5,473 nucleotides of DNA from an uncultured Fusobacteriaceae bacterium (GTDB lineage Bacteria; Fusobacteriota; Fusobacteriia; Fusobacteriales; Fusobacteriaceae): positions 1 through 5,473 of the forward strand of contig CAMTJB010000090.1 in the NCBI GenBank assembly GCA_947072715.1, read 5' to 3'. Shown piece by piece: positions 1 to 5,221 of the stretch. Within the stretch, counting starts at the first letter, position 1. The number at the start of each line of letters is the position of its first letter. Below the pieces are notes generated by a model. The model made no database searches. It was given only the letters and a program-made list of their open reading frames with translations, and had not been told where the DNA came from. The translations under genes and the position numbers were made by a program.

Positions 1-1
1 T

Positions 2-874
2 ACTTGTATAGTAGCTTTTATTGATATTCTAGGATTTAAAGAGATGGTATTTAAATCTGGTAAGGATGAGGATAAGTATCTAATGATATCTAAGGCTCTT
101 GGATACTTGAAGAACTTGGAAAAAGATCATGATTGGGTTAAAAAATTTATTGCAGTAGAAGAGGATGCTCAGAAAAAAGGAGAAGAAAATTTCTTAATAG
201 ATAAGCTAATGAGAGTTACTTGTTTTTCAGATTCTATTTTAATCTCTGTAAAATTAGAGGAAAAAGAGGATAGATTTAATGAGGTTTTTTCAACATTAGT
301 TGCATATATTGCCTTTGTAGGAAATTTTTTAATAAAAAATGGAATTTTAATTCGTGGGGGAATCACTATAGGGGATTTAGTTCATACAAGAGAAGGTGTT
401 GTTTACGGTAGAGGACTAATAAAAGCACATGAATTAGAAAGTGAAACTGCTATTAATCCAAGAATTATTTTATCAAAAGAAGTAATAAAAAAATTGAACT
501 ATCCATTAGATAGTAAAAAAAATAGATATCCTTATCACCAATATCTTAGAAGATTTGATGATGGATGCTTAGGATTTCATCAATTAACAATTTTACAAGT
601 TATGGATTCATTAGAAGAAGAATTATTCTTAGAAATGTTTGAAGAAGATAAAGCAACAATTATTGATAAAATTAAAAGTGTAATTATAAGTGAATTAGAT
701 AATAACTTTGAGAAAACAGAGGTATTTAGTAAATACAATTGGTTAAAAGAAGAGTTTAACAAACTAGTTCTTCCAAGTAATCCTGCCAGGGAAAAAATAG
801 AGCTTATAAATGAAAACTTCAATATATATTATGAACGTCAAAATTATACTAAAATAAAAAAGATAATTAATTAA
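2..874 (+). CDS. Class III nucleotidyl-cyclase-like protein, 5' end outside window
   Basis: The reading frame is open from the left edge (290 visible residues), so the ATG at 44 is internal and the true start lies upstream. The 14 residues before that ATG contain the motif FIDILGFKE, which belongs to the domain. Residues are numbered from the first visible codon. The order of motifs matches the core of class III adenylate/guanylate cyclases: FIDILGF (metal Asp8), FSDSILIS (second metal Asp77), RGGITIG (118-124), and YGRGLIKAHELES (135-147), followed by NPRIILS, which resembles the family's 'vwG..vN.A.rlEs....I..s' stretch. The spacing between the two Asp residues (about 69) is longer than in classical cyclases, with a charged, probably helical insert. 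The C-terminal part (about 190-290) is Glu/Lys-rich and has no motif I can name. There is no signal peptide or membrane segment in the visible part, so it is probably cytosolic. Substrate, product and activity are unknown, and it could be a non-catalytic relative. No clear terminator follows it; the next unit has its own promoter. Confidence 0.72.
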   Translation, partial: TCIVAFIDILGFKEMVFKSGKDEDKYLMISKALGYLKNLEKDHDWVKKFIAVEEDAQKKGEENFLIDKLMRVTCFSDSILISVKLEEKEDRFNEVFSTLVAYIAFVGNFLIKNGILIRGGITIGDLVHTREGVVYGRGLIKAHELESETAINPRIILSKEVIKKLNYPLDSKKNRYPYHQYLRRFDDGCLGFHQLTILQVMDSLEEELFLEMFEEDKATIIDKIKSVIISELDNNFEKTEVFSKYNWLKEEFNKLVLPSNPAREKIELINENFNIYYERQNYTKIKKIIN

Positions 875-928
875 ATAAGATTATAATGTTTTAAAAAATA
901 TAGAGTTAGAAATATGAATCAAAATAAC

Positions 929-957
929 TTGTTAACTTTCATTTAATGTAGTATAAT
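929..957 (+). promoter_or_regulatory. Sigma70-type promoter of the relBE-like operon
   Basis: The -35 element is TTGTTA (929-934), the spacer is 17 bp, and the -10 element is a perfect TATAAT (952-957). Transcription would start near 963-965, giving a leader of about 24 nt that carries AAAGGAGG (974-981), 6 nt before the antitoxin ATG. This places the toxin-antitoxin pair in its own transcription unit, separate from the cyclase-like gene that ends at 874. The rest of the 875-987 gap is AT-rich and shows nothing else. Confidence 0.72.
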
Positions 958-966
958 TGTAATACA
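947..966. promoter_or_regulatory. Candidate autoregulatory operator over the relBE-like -10 box
   Basis: An imperfect inverted repeat, TGTAGTA (947-953) and TAATACA (960-966), matches at 6 of 7 positions. It has a 6-nt centre and spans the -10 element. Antitoxins of RelB type commonly bind inverted repeats at their own promoter, so this is a reasonable operator position. The match is short and lies in AT-rich DNA, so chance is a real alternative. Confidence 0.33.
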
Positions 967-987
967 CAGTTTTAAAGGAGGTTTAAC

Positions 988-1218
988 ATGTCTGTTGTAT
1001 CTGTAAGGTTAAGTGCTGACGAAGAAAATCTATTAAAGAAGATGGCAAACTTTGAAGGAATCGGACTTTCTAGTTATATAAAAAAAATTGCATTTGAGAG
1101 ATTAGAAGAAGAGTATGATTTAAAACTTGCTGAAAATATTTATAAAGAACATACAGAATCAAATGCTAAAACTTATTCTTTTGAGAGTGTAGTAGAGGAA
1201 TTAGGAATTGAGTTATGA
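988..1218 (+). CDS. relB: RelB-family antitoxin (ribbon-helix-helix)
   Basis: This 76-residue protein begins MSVVSVRLSADEENLL. The start is well supported by AAAGGAGG six bases upstream. The N-terminal half has a ribbon-helix-helix pattern: a beta strand VVSVRLS (about 3-9), helix A (about 10-22), a turn GIGLSS and helix B (about 27-42). This would dimerise and bind DNA. The C-terminal half (about 43-76, ending in an EELGIEL-type tail) is acidic, as expected of a segment that wraps around and neutralises a basic toxin. The gene overlaps the downstream toxin gene by 4 bp (ATGA), the usual translational coupling of a type II pair. By family knowledge it would repress its own promoter alone or with the toxin. 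The RelB family name is by resemblance and by the partner; exact subfamily is uncertain. Confidence 0.82.
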   Translation: MSVVSVRLSADEENLLKKMANFEGIGLSSYIKKIAFERLEEEYDLKLAENIYKEHTESNAKTYSFESVVEELGIEL

Positions 1219-1484
1219 TTGAATATAAAATTGAATTTTCAGACAACGCTCTGATGAGTTTAAAGAAATTAGATAAATCAGTTCAATTAATTATATTAAA
1301 ATGGATAAAAAAAAATTTAATTGGTAGTAGTGACCCTAGATCTCATGGAAAAGCACTAGTTGGAAATAAAAAGGGGTTTTGGAGATATAGAGTTGGTAAT
1401 TATAGATTACTTTGTAATATCAAAAAAGATATTTTAATAGTTTTAGTACTTGAAATTGGTCATAGAAGTGACGTTTATAAATAG
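1215..1484 (+). CDS. relE: RelE/ParE-superfamily toxin, probable mRNA interferase
   Basis: This is an 89-residue basic protein of typical RelE length, beginning MIEYKIEFSDNALMSLKKLD. Its start overlaps the antitoxin stop as ATGA. The RelE fold signature is clear: an N-terminal strand, a helical pair (about 11-35), the loop DPRSHGKAL (40-48), then FWRYRVGNYRLLCNI (55-69) and a C-terminal strand ending in VLEIGHRSDVYK. Candidate catalytic residues for ribosome-dependent mRNA cleavage, by analogy with E. coli RelE (Lys52, Lys54, Arg61, Arg81, Tyr87), are Lys46, Lys52 or Lys53, Arg57, Arg64, His83, Arg84 and Tyr88. The residue correspondence is by eye. A set of basic residues plus a near-terminal Tyr favours an RNase over a gyrase-poisoning ParE-like toxin. 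The frame appears intact. Its stop codon sits inside the left arm of the following terminator hairpin. Confidence 0.85.
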   Translation: MIEYKIEFSDNALMSLKKLDKSVQLIILKWIKKNLIGSSDPRSHGKALVGNKKGFWRYRVGNYRLLCNIKKDILIVLVLEIGHRSDVYK

Positions 1485-1520
1485 AAGACTCTGGTTAACT
1501 CCTGGAGTCTTCTATTTGTT
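1479..1520 (+). terminator. Intrinsic terminator of the relBE-like operon
   Basis: The arms ATAGAAGACTC (1481-1491) and GAGTCTTCTAT (1505-1515) are a perfect 11-bp match. The stem extends outward by two A-T pairs and inward by two G-U pairs and one G-C pair, leaving a 7-nt loop. It is followed by a T-rich run (TTTGTTT). The toxin stop codon (1482-1484) lies inside the left arm. Confidence 0.82.
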
Positions 1521-1569
1521 TAAATTAATTTTCTTTATTAAAGATTTGTTAAATAAAAGGAATTCAACT

Positions 1570-1599
1570 CTGTTTATAGAAATATACTAATAGTATAAT
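1570..1599 (+). promoter_or_regulatory. Probable mscL promoter with weak -35
   Basis: A perfect TATAAT lies at 1594-1599. The best upstream partner is CTGTTT (1570-1575), 18 bp away, which matches the -35 consensus poorly. A second TATAAT at 1605-1610 lacks a recognisable -35. The -10 call is reasonable and the -35 is doubtful. The unit is separated from relBE by the terminator at 1479-1520, so mscL needs its own promoter somewhere in 1521-1630. Confidence 0.5.
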
Positions 1600-1602
1600 A
1601 TA

Positions 1603-1627
1603 TTTATAATTAATTATTAATTATAAA
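1603..1627. repeat. 25-bp perfect AT-only palindrome in the mscL leader
   Basis: The 12-bp arms TTTATAATTAAT (1603-1614) and ATTAATTATAAA (1616-1627) are exact reverse complements around a single T. The palindrome lies between the -10 box and the mscL ribosome binding site (GGAGGT, 1633-1638). It could be an operator for a dimeric regulator or a weak mRNA hairpin just upstream of the ribosome site. It contains no G or C, so low complexity makes chance symmetry more likely than usual. Confidence 0.5.
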
Positions 1628-1644
1628 AAAATGGAGGTTTTGTT

Positions 1645-2043
1645 ATGGGGTTTTTCAAAGAGTTTAAAGAATTTGCAATACGTGGAAATGTAGTTGATTT
1701 AGCAATAGGGGTAATTATTGGTGGAGCTTTTGGAAAAATAGTTTCAAGTATAGTAAATGATATAATTATGCCTTTAATAGGGATAGTTGTAGGGAATGTA
1801 GATATTTCATCTTTAGCTCTAACAATTCCGTCTGACATTTCTCATGCAGAGCCTGTTGTATTAAAATACGGAATGTTTTTACAGAATATTATTAATTTTA
1901 TAATAATTGTTTTCTGTATATTTGTTTTTGTTAAGATTATTAATAACTTTAAAAAGAAAGCAGAAGAAACACCTGCAACACCGCCAGCTCCTTCTGCTCA
2001 AGAAGTTTTACTTACAGAGATAAGAGATTTACTTAAAAAATAA
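1645..2043 (+). CDS. mscL: Large-conductance mechanosensitive channel MscL
   Basis: MscL is an inner-membrane homopentamer that opens under membrane tension and releases solutes on hypo-osmotic shock. The 132-residue product is close to the usual length (E. coli 136). It starts [15 protein letters not shown], the amphipathic N-terminal helix of the family, followed by TM1 (about 15-45) with the pore-lining stretch [19 protein letters not shown]. Leu19 and Val23, the constriction residues in E. coli MscL, are present at the same positions, and the TM1 end has the family's NDIIMPLIG. The external loop (about 46-75) is followed by TM2 (about 76-101) and a KKK cluster. A Pro/Ala linker (109-118) leads to the C-terminal helix [13 protein letters not shown], which forms the cytoplasmic bundle. 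The ATG has GGAGGT six bases upstream. The gene is monocistronic, with a terminator after it. Confidence 0.97.
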   Translation: MGFFKEFKEFAIRGNVVDLAIGVIIGGAFGKIVSSIVNDIIMPLIGIVVGNVDISSLALTIPSDISHAEPVVLKYGMFLQNIINFIIIVFCIFVFVKIINNFKKKAEETPATPPAPSAQEVLLTEIRDLLKK

Positions 2044-2072
2044 ATAAATGAATTATATTGTTAGCTAAATAA

Positions 2073-2125
2073 AAATTAAAAAAGTAATTATTTGTCTCAT
2101 GGATTTGTAATTACTTTTTTAATTT
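2073..2125 (+). terminator. Intrinsic terminator after mscL (AT-rich stem)
   Basis: The arms at 2073-2090 and 2108-2125 are exact complements over 18 bp (core AAGTAATTA / TAATTACTT) with a 17-nt loop. Six T residues (2115-2120) lie within the right arm, so the hairpin and the T-tract partly coincide. The stem has only one G-C pair, which makes it weaker than the other terminators here. The matching A-tract on the left could allow some function in the other direction, though no minus-strand gene ends here. Confidence 0.65.
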
Positions 2126-2132
2126 GATTAAA

Positions 2133-2161
2133 TTGATTTTTAATGTAACTTGAGCTATACT
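2133..2161 (+). promoter_or_regulatory. Sigma70-type promoter of the merR-family gene
   Basis: The elements are TTGATT (2133-2138), a 17-bp spacer and TATACT (2156-2161). Unlike the promoter downstream of the regulator, this one has normal spacing and no palindrome in the spacer. The regulator is therefore likely made constitutively at a basal level, not through its own operator. The predicted leader is about 60 nt and A/T-rich with no obvious structure. Confidence 0.62.
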
Positions 2162-2216
2162 ACTAATATTAATTAGAAAAAATAAAACTTTAAATAAAGT
2201 GTGGTTTAAAGCAATA

Positions 2217-2222
2217 AGGGAG
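2217..2222 (+). promoter_or_regulatory. Ribosome binding site that leaves the merR start ambiguous
   Basis: AGGGAG lies 4 nt before the ATG at 2227 and 7 nt before a second, in-frame ATG at 2230 (ATGATG). The 7-nt spacing is nearer the optimum, and MerR proteins often begin M-Y-x-I, so 2230 may be the main start. The difference is one methionine. Confidence 0.55.
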
Positions 2223-2226
2223 AGTT

Positions 2227-2595
2227 ATGATGTACTTGATAAAAGATGTTGCAGAGAAGATTGGAATTTCAGCTCATACAATTAGATATTATGAAAAATG
2301 TGGGTTATTGCCTTATATTTCAAGAGATGCAAATGGAATAAGAAAATTCTCTCAAGATGATATTTTTTGGTTAGAAATTATAAAATGTTTAAAAAATACA
2401 GGAATGACAATAGAAGATATAAAAGGTATTGTAGATCTTAGTTTAAAGGGTGATGGTACTAAAGAGCAAAGAAAGGAAATCCTTTATGATCATAGAAAAA
2501 AAATACTGAATCAGATAAAAGAATTAAAAGATAATTTAAAGAAAATAGACTTAAAAATTTCATGGTATGAAGACGATTCAAATTTTTGTAAATAA
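2227..2595 (+). CDS. MerR-family regulator, aldehyde/electrophile-sensing (AdhR/NmlR-like)
   Basis: The protein has 122 residues. The N-terminal winged helix-turn-helix (about 3-75) carries the family pattern KDVAEKIGISAHTIRYYEKCGLL, the wing with NGIRKFSQDDI, and the stretch WLEIIKCLKNTGMTIEDIKG. The C-terminal helix (about 79-115, Lys/Glu-rich with heptad-like Ile/Leu) is the antiparallel dimerisation coiled coil. There is almost no extra C-terminal effector domain, as in small MerR proteins that sense through cysteine. Cys54 in IIKCLKN aligns by eye with the conserved Cys of the AdhR/NmlR group, reported in B. subtilis AdhR (Cys52) as needed for the response to formaldehyde and methylglyoxal. 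Cys25 and Cys121 are also present. It lacks the metal-binding C-terminal loop of MerR/CueR/ZntA-type regulators. The stop codon is 3 nt before the -35 box of the aldehyde reductase promoter, whose 19-bp spacer marks it as the target. Confidence 0.9.
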   Translation: MMYLIKDVAEKIGISAHTIRYYEKCGLLPYISRDANGIRKFSQDDIFWLEIIKCLKNTGMTIEDIKGIVDLSLKGDGTKEQRKEILYDHRKKILNQIKELKDNLKKIDLKISWYEDDSNFCK

Positions 2596-2598
2596 ATA

Positions 2599-2629
2599 TT
2601 GACTTAGAGTTAACTCTAAGGAGTATACT
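2599..2629 (+). promoter_or_regulatory. MerR-type promoter/operator controlling the yqhD-like gene
   Basis: The -35 is TTGACT (2599-2604) and the -10 is TATACT (2624-2629), with a 19-bp spacer, too long for normal sigma70 engagement and diagnostic of promoters that MerR proteins activate by DNA distortion. A perfect 18-bp palindrome, CTTAGAGTTAACTCTAAG (2603-2620), sits in the spacer and overlaps the last two bases of the -35. In the MerR mechanism the dimer bound here untwists the spacer when activated by its ligand and realigns the two boxes. The start site would be near 2636, giving a short leader with AGGAGG (2648-2653), 8 nt before the ATG. Confidence 0.93.
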
Positions 2630-2661
2630 AAAATTAATTAAATAATTAGGAGGAAAAATTT

Positions 2662-3819
2662 ATGTTAAATTTTAATTTTTATAATCCCACAGAGATAGTT
2701 TTTGGAAAGAATACGATAAAGAAGTTAGACAAATTAGTACCTAAAAATGCTAGAGTTTTAGTAACTTATGGTGGAGGTTCTGTTATAAAAAATGGAACAT
2801 TAGATGAAGTTCTTAAAAATCTTTCAGGAAGAGTGGTATTTCAATTTGGTGGAATAGAACCAAACCCACAATTTGATACACTAATGAAAGCTGTAGAAAT
2901 TGTAAAAAAAGAAAACGTAGATTTTCTATTAGCAGTTGGTGGAGGATCAGTTATGGATGGAACAAAATTTATAGCTCTTTCATCAAAGTATAATGGAAAT
3001 CCTTTAGAATTACTTACACCAGATTTTGGTTTAGCACCAGTTGATAGTGCTGTTCCAATGGGAACTGTAGTAACTTTACCTGCAACAGGTTCAGAAATGA
3101 ATAATGGAGCAGTAATAAGTCATAAAAGTCTTAAAGTTCCAGTTTTTAGTATGCATACATTCCCTAAGTTTTCAATACTAGACCCAACAGTGACATTTTC
3201 ATTACCAAAAACTCAAGTTGCTAATGGTGTTGTAGATACATTTATACATACAGTGGAGCAATATGTAACATACCCAGTAGATGCTAGATTCCAAGATAGA
3301 ACTGCTGAAGGAATATTAAAAACACTTATTGAAATAGGAAAGACAACTGTAGAAGAGCCAACTAACTATGATGCTAGAGCTAATCTTGTATGGTGTGCAA
3401 CAATGGCATTGAATGGATTAATTGGTGCAGGAGTTCCACAAGACTGGACAACACATATGATAGGACATGAGGTTACTGCTATGTTTGGAGTAGATCACGG
3501 AAAAACTCTTGCTATTTTACAACCTGCTATTTGGGAAATAAGAAAAGAGAAGAAAAAAGCTAAACTAGTTCAATATGCAGAACGTGTTTGGGATATAACA
3601 GAAGGAACTGAAGATTCTAAAATTGAAAAAGCAATAGAGAAGACTCGTTCTTTCTTTGAAGAGCTAGGAATAAAAACTCATCTTTCAGATTATGGAATAA
3701 CTGAGGATAAAATTGAGGATTTAATTACTGCTTTAGAAAAAAATGGAAGAACTCAATTATCTGAATCAGGAGATTTAACTTTAGATATTAGTAGAGAAAT
3801 TTTAAGAAAAGCTCTGTAA
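2662..3819 (+). CDS. yqhD: YqhD-family NADPH-dependent alcohol dehydrogenase / aldehyde reductase
   Basis: This is a group III (metal-dependent) alcohol dehydrogenase that reduces reactive aldehydes, such as butyraldehyde, methylglyoxal, glyoxal and lipid-peroxidation aldehydes, to alcohols using NADPH. It acts in the cytosol. At 385 residues it is nearly the length of E. coli YqhD (387) and very similar to it along its length, as recalled. The N-terminal nucleotide-binding domain has YGGGSV (36-41) and AVGGGSVMDGTKF (91-103), followed by TLPATGSE (138-145). The C-terminal helical metal domain starts near residue 180. The metal ligands of E. coli YqhD (Asp194, His198, His267, His281) correspond to Asp192 and His196 in NGVVDTFIHTVEQ, His265 in THMIGHE and His279 in VDHGKT. 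All are present, so it should be active. The MerR-type promoter directly upstream implies induction by aldehydes. It stands alone, downstream of the regulator, and ends at a bidirectional terminator. A role in butanol or propanediol formation during fermentation is an alternative. Confidence 0.95.
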   Translation: MLNFNFYNPTEIVFGKNTIKKLDKLVPKNARVLVTYGGGSVIKNGTLDEVLKNLSGRVVFQFGGIEPNPQFDTLMKAVEIVKKENVDFLLAVGGGSVMDGTKFIALSSKYNGNPLELLTPDFGLAPVDSAVPMGTVVTLPATGSEMNNGAVISHKSLKVPVFSMHTFPKFSILDPTVTFSLPKTQVANGVVDTFIHTVEQYVTYPVDARFQDRTAEGILKTLIEIGKTTVEEPTNYDARANLVWCATMALNGLIGAGVPQDWTTHMIGHEVTAMFGVDHGKTLAILQPAIWEIRKEKKKAKLVQYAERVWDITEGTEDSKIEKAIEKTRSFFEELGIKTHLSDYGITEDKIEDLITALEKNGRTQLSESGDLTLDISREILRKAL

Positions 3820-3870
3820 TTTAAATTTAAAACTTAAAATATTAATTTTAAAACTACAAATAGAGATATA

Positions 3871-3933
3871 AATATAAAAAAGAAATTCCAAGCTTTAGTT
3901 TAATACTTTAGCTTGGAATTTCTTTTTTATATT
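3871..3933. terminator. Bidirectional intrinsic terminator between yqhD and codA
   Basis: The inverted repeat has perfect 24-bp arms at 3871-3894 and 3910-3933 and a 15-nt loop. The GC-containing core is GAAATTCCAAGCT. Six A residues flank the core on the left and six T residues on the right, so each strand reads hairpin then T-tract. It can stop transcription from yqhD (+) and from codBA (-), which converge here. Confidence 0.88.
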
Positions 3934-3952
3934 AGTTTTATAATTAGATTAC

Positions 3953-5221
3953 TTATTTAAAATCGATCTCTTTATGCTCTGATAAAAAGATTTCTGATTT
4001 AGGCTTAGAAGTTTTAGCTATAATCTTTCCGTTTCTTATAGAATACAGAACTTTTGCTTGAAGTCTAATTACATTAAAATCATCTTTTTCAGATAAAATA
4101 ATGAAGTTAGCACTGTTTCCAATTTTTATTCCATAATCATCTAAACAAAGTGTTTTTGCAGAGTTAGAAGAAATCATATCTAAAGATTTTTGAATCTCTT
4201 CATATCCCATCATATGACAAACGTGTAGCCCCATATGAGCAACTTGAATCATATTACCATTTCCCATAGGATACCATGGATCAAAGATGTCATCATGACC
4301 AAAACATACGTTGATTCCAGCTTCCAAAAGTTCTTTAACCCTTGTAACTCCTCTTCTTTTTGGATATGTATCAAATCTTCCACCAAGATGAATATTAACA
4401 AGTGGGTTAGCTACAAAATTTATTCCAGAATGTTTTAAAGTTCTAAAAAGTTTATATGAGTAAGCATCATTATATGATCCCATTGCAGTAGTATGACTGG
4501 CAGTAACTTTATGTCCTATTCCAGCTTTCCAAGATTCAGCAGCAAGTACTTCTAAGAATCTTGATTGCTCATCATCAATTTCATCACAGTGAGCATCAAT
4601 CATCTTATTGTATTTAACAGCAAGTTCAACAACCTTTCTGATAGATTCAACTCCCCAATCTCTTTGATGCTCGAAATGAGGTATTGCACCAATAACATCT
4701 ACTCCCATAGTAATAGCTTTTTCTAGAAGTTCAACTCCATTTGGGAATGATAAGATTCCCTCTTGAGGAAATGCAACAAGTTGAAGAGTTACATATTTTT
4801 TCATCTCTTCTTTTATTTCAATCATAGCTTCTAAAGCCATAAGTGTTGGATCAGTAATATCAACATGTGTTCTTATAAATTGTATTCCATTAACAATTTG
4901 CCATTCAATAGCTTTTTTAGCTCTTCTCTTGATATCTTCCTTTGTTAAGAACTCTTTTCTTTCACTCCAACATTCAATTCCTTCGAAAAGAGTTCCACTC
5001 ATATTCCAACGAGGTTCTCCAGCTGTTAAAGTAGTATCTAAATGGATATGTGGCTCTATAAAAGGAGGCATTACTAAATTTCCTTCTGCATCAATAATAG
5101 TTTTAATATTTTCAGTTTCAGTTATTTCTTCAATAGAAGCGATATTTTTAAATTTCCCATTTTCTATATAGATATTCCATAAACCTTCTTGTCCACGGAT
5201 ATGTGCATTTTTAATTAGCAT
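3953..5221 (-). CDS. codA: Cytosine deaminase
   Basis: CodA hydrolyses cytosine to uracil and ammonia in pyrimidine salvage. The 422-residue product is close in length to E. coli CodA (427) and shows the amidohydrolase TIM-barrel pattern, with an N-terminal small beta domain (about 1-50 plus the C-terminal end) and the barrel between. Metal ligands match E. coli CodA with a constant offset of 3: His58 and His60 in EPHIHLD, His211 in DAHCDE, and Asp310 in FGHDD (E. coli His61, His63, His214, Asp313). The other active-site residues are Gln153 in FPQEG, Glu214, His243 in SHTTAM and Asp311. Trp316 and the [11 protein letters not shown] segment follow. The ATG has GAGGAG 7 nt upstream, inside the end of codB. 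The two genes overlap by 11 bp, so they form one operon, codB-codA, and likely are translationally coupled. The gene converges with the aldehyde reductase gene across a shared terminator. Confidence 0.97.
   Translation of the reverse strand: MLIKNAHIRGQEGLWNIYIENGKFKNIASIEEITETENIKTIIDAEGNLVMPPFIEPHIHLDTTLTAGEPRWNMSGTLFEGIECWSERKEFLTKEDIKRRAKKAIEWQIVNGIQFIRTHVDITDPTLMALEAMIEIKEEMKKYVTLQLVAFPQEGILSFPNGVELLEKAITMGVDVIGAIPHFEHQRDWGVESIRKVVELAVKYNKMIDAHCDEIDDEQSRFLEVLAAESWKAGIGHKVTASHTTAMGSYNDAYSYKLFRTLKHSGINFVANPLVNIHLGGRFDTYPKRRGVTRVKELLEAGINVCFGHDDIFDPWYPMGNGNMIQVAHMGLHVCHMMGYEEIQKSLDMISSNSAKTLCLDDYGIKIGNSANFIILSEKDDFNVIRLQAKVLYSIRNGKIIAKTSKPKSEIFLSEHKEIDFK

Noticed and set aside
169..822. Minus-strand open frames at 169-366 and 580-822
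   Set aside because: They lie antisense to the cyclase-like gene, have no ribosome binding site, and their translations are Ser/Leu/Ile-rich shadows of AT-rich coding DNA with no family resemblance.
44..874. Taking the ATG at 44 as the start of the first gene
   Set aside because: The frame is open to the left edge, and the 14 residues before it contain the first signature motif (FIDILGF with the metal Asp). No ribosome binding site precedes 44. The gene must begin outside the window.
875..928. Terminator after the cyclase-like gene
   Set aside because: The segment is AT-rich with only short A/T self-complementarity (TTTTAAAA-like) and no GC-containing stem, so I do not call it. The gene may read into the relBE unit.
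1215..1484. Calling the toxin ParE (gyrase inhibitor) instead of RelE-like
   Set aside because: The HGKAL, WRYRVGNYR and near-terminal HRSDVY pattern keeps basic residues and a C-terminal Tyr consistent with RNase-type RelE toxins. The two groups share a fold, so this is a preference and not a proof.
1617..1838. Minus-strand open frame opposite mscL
   Set aside because: mscL on the plus strand is certain; the antisense frame resembles no protein family and has no start signal.
2133..2161. MerR autoregulation at its own promoter
   Set aside because: The spacer is a normal 17 bp and I see no copy of the CTTAGAGTTAACTCTAAG palindrome there, so control by the same operator is not supported.
2168..2226. 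Riboswitch or structured leader before the regulator gene
   Set aside because: The leader is about 60 nt of A/T-rich sequence without paired arms or a known riboswitch core.
4235..5171. Plus-strand open frames at 4235-4438 and 4929-5171
   Set aside because: Both are antisense to codA, whose catalytic residues are all visible. Neither frame has a ribosome site or a recognisable motif.
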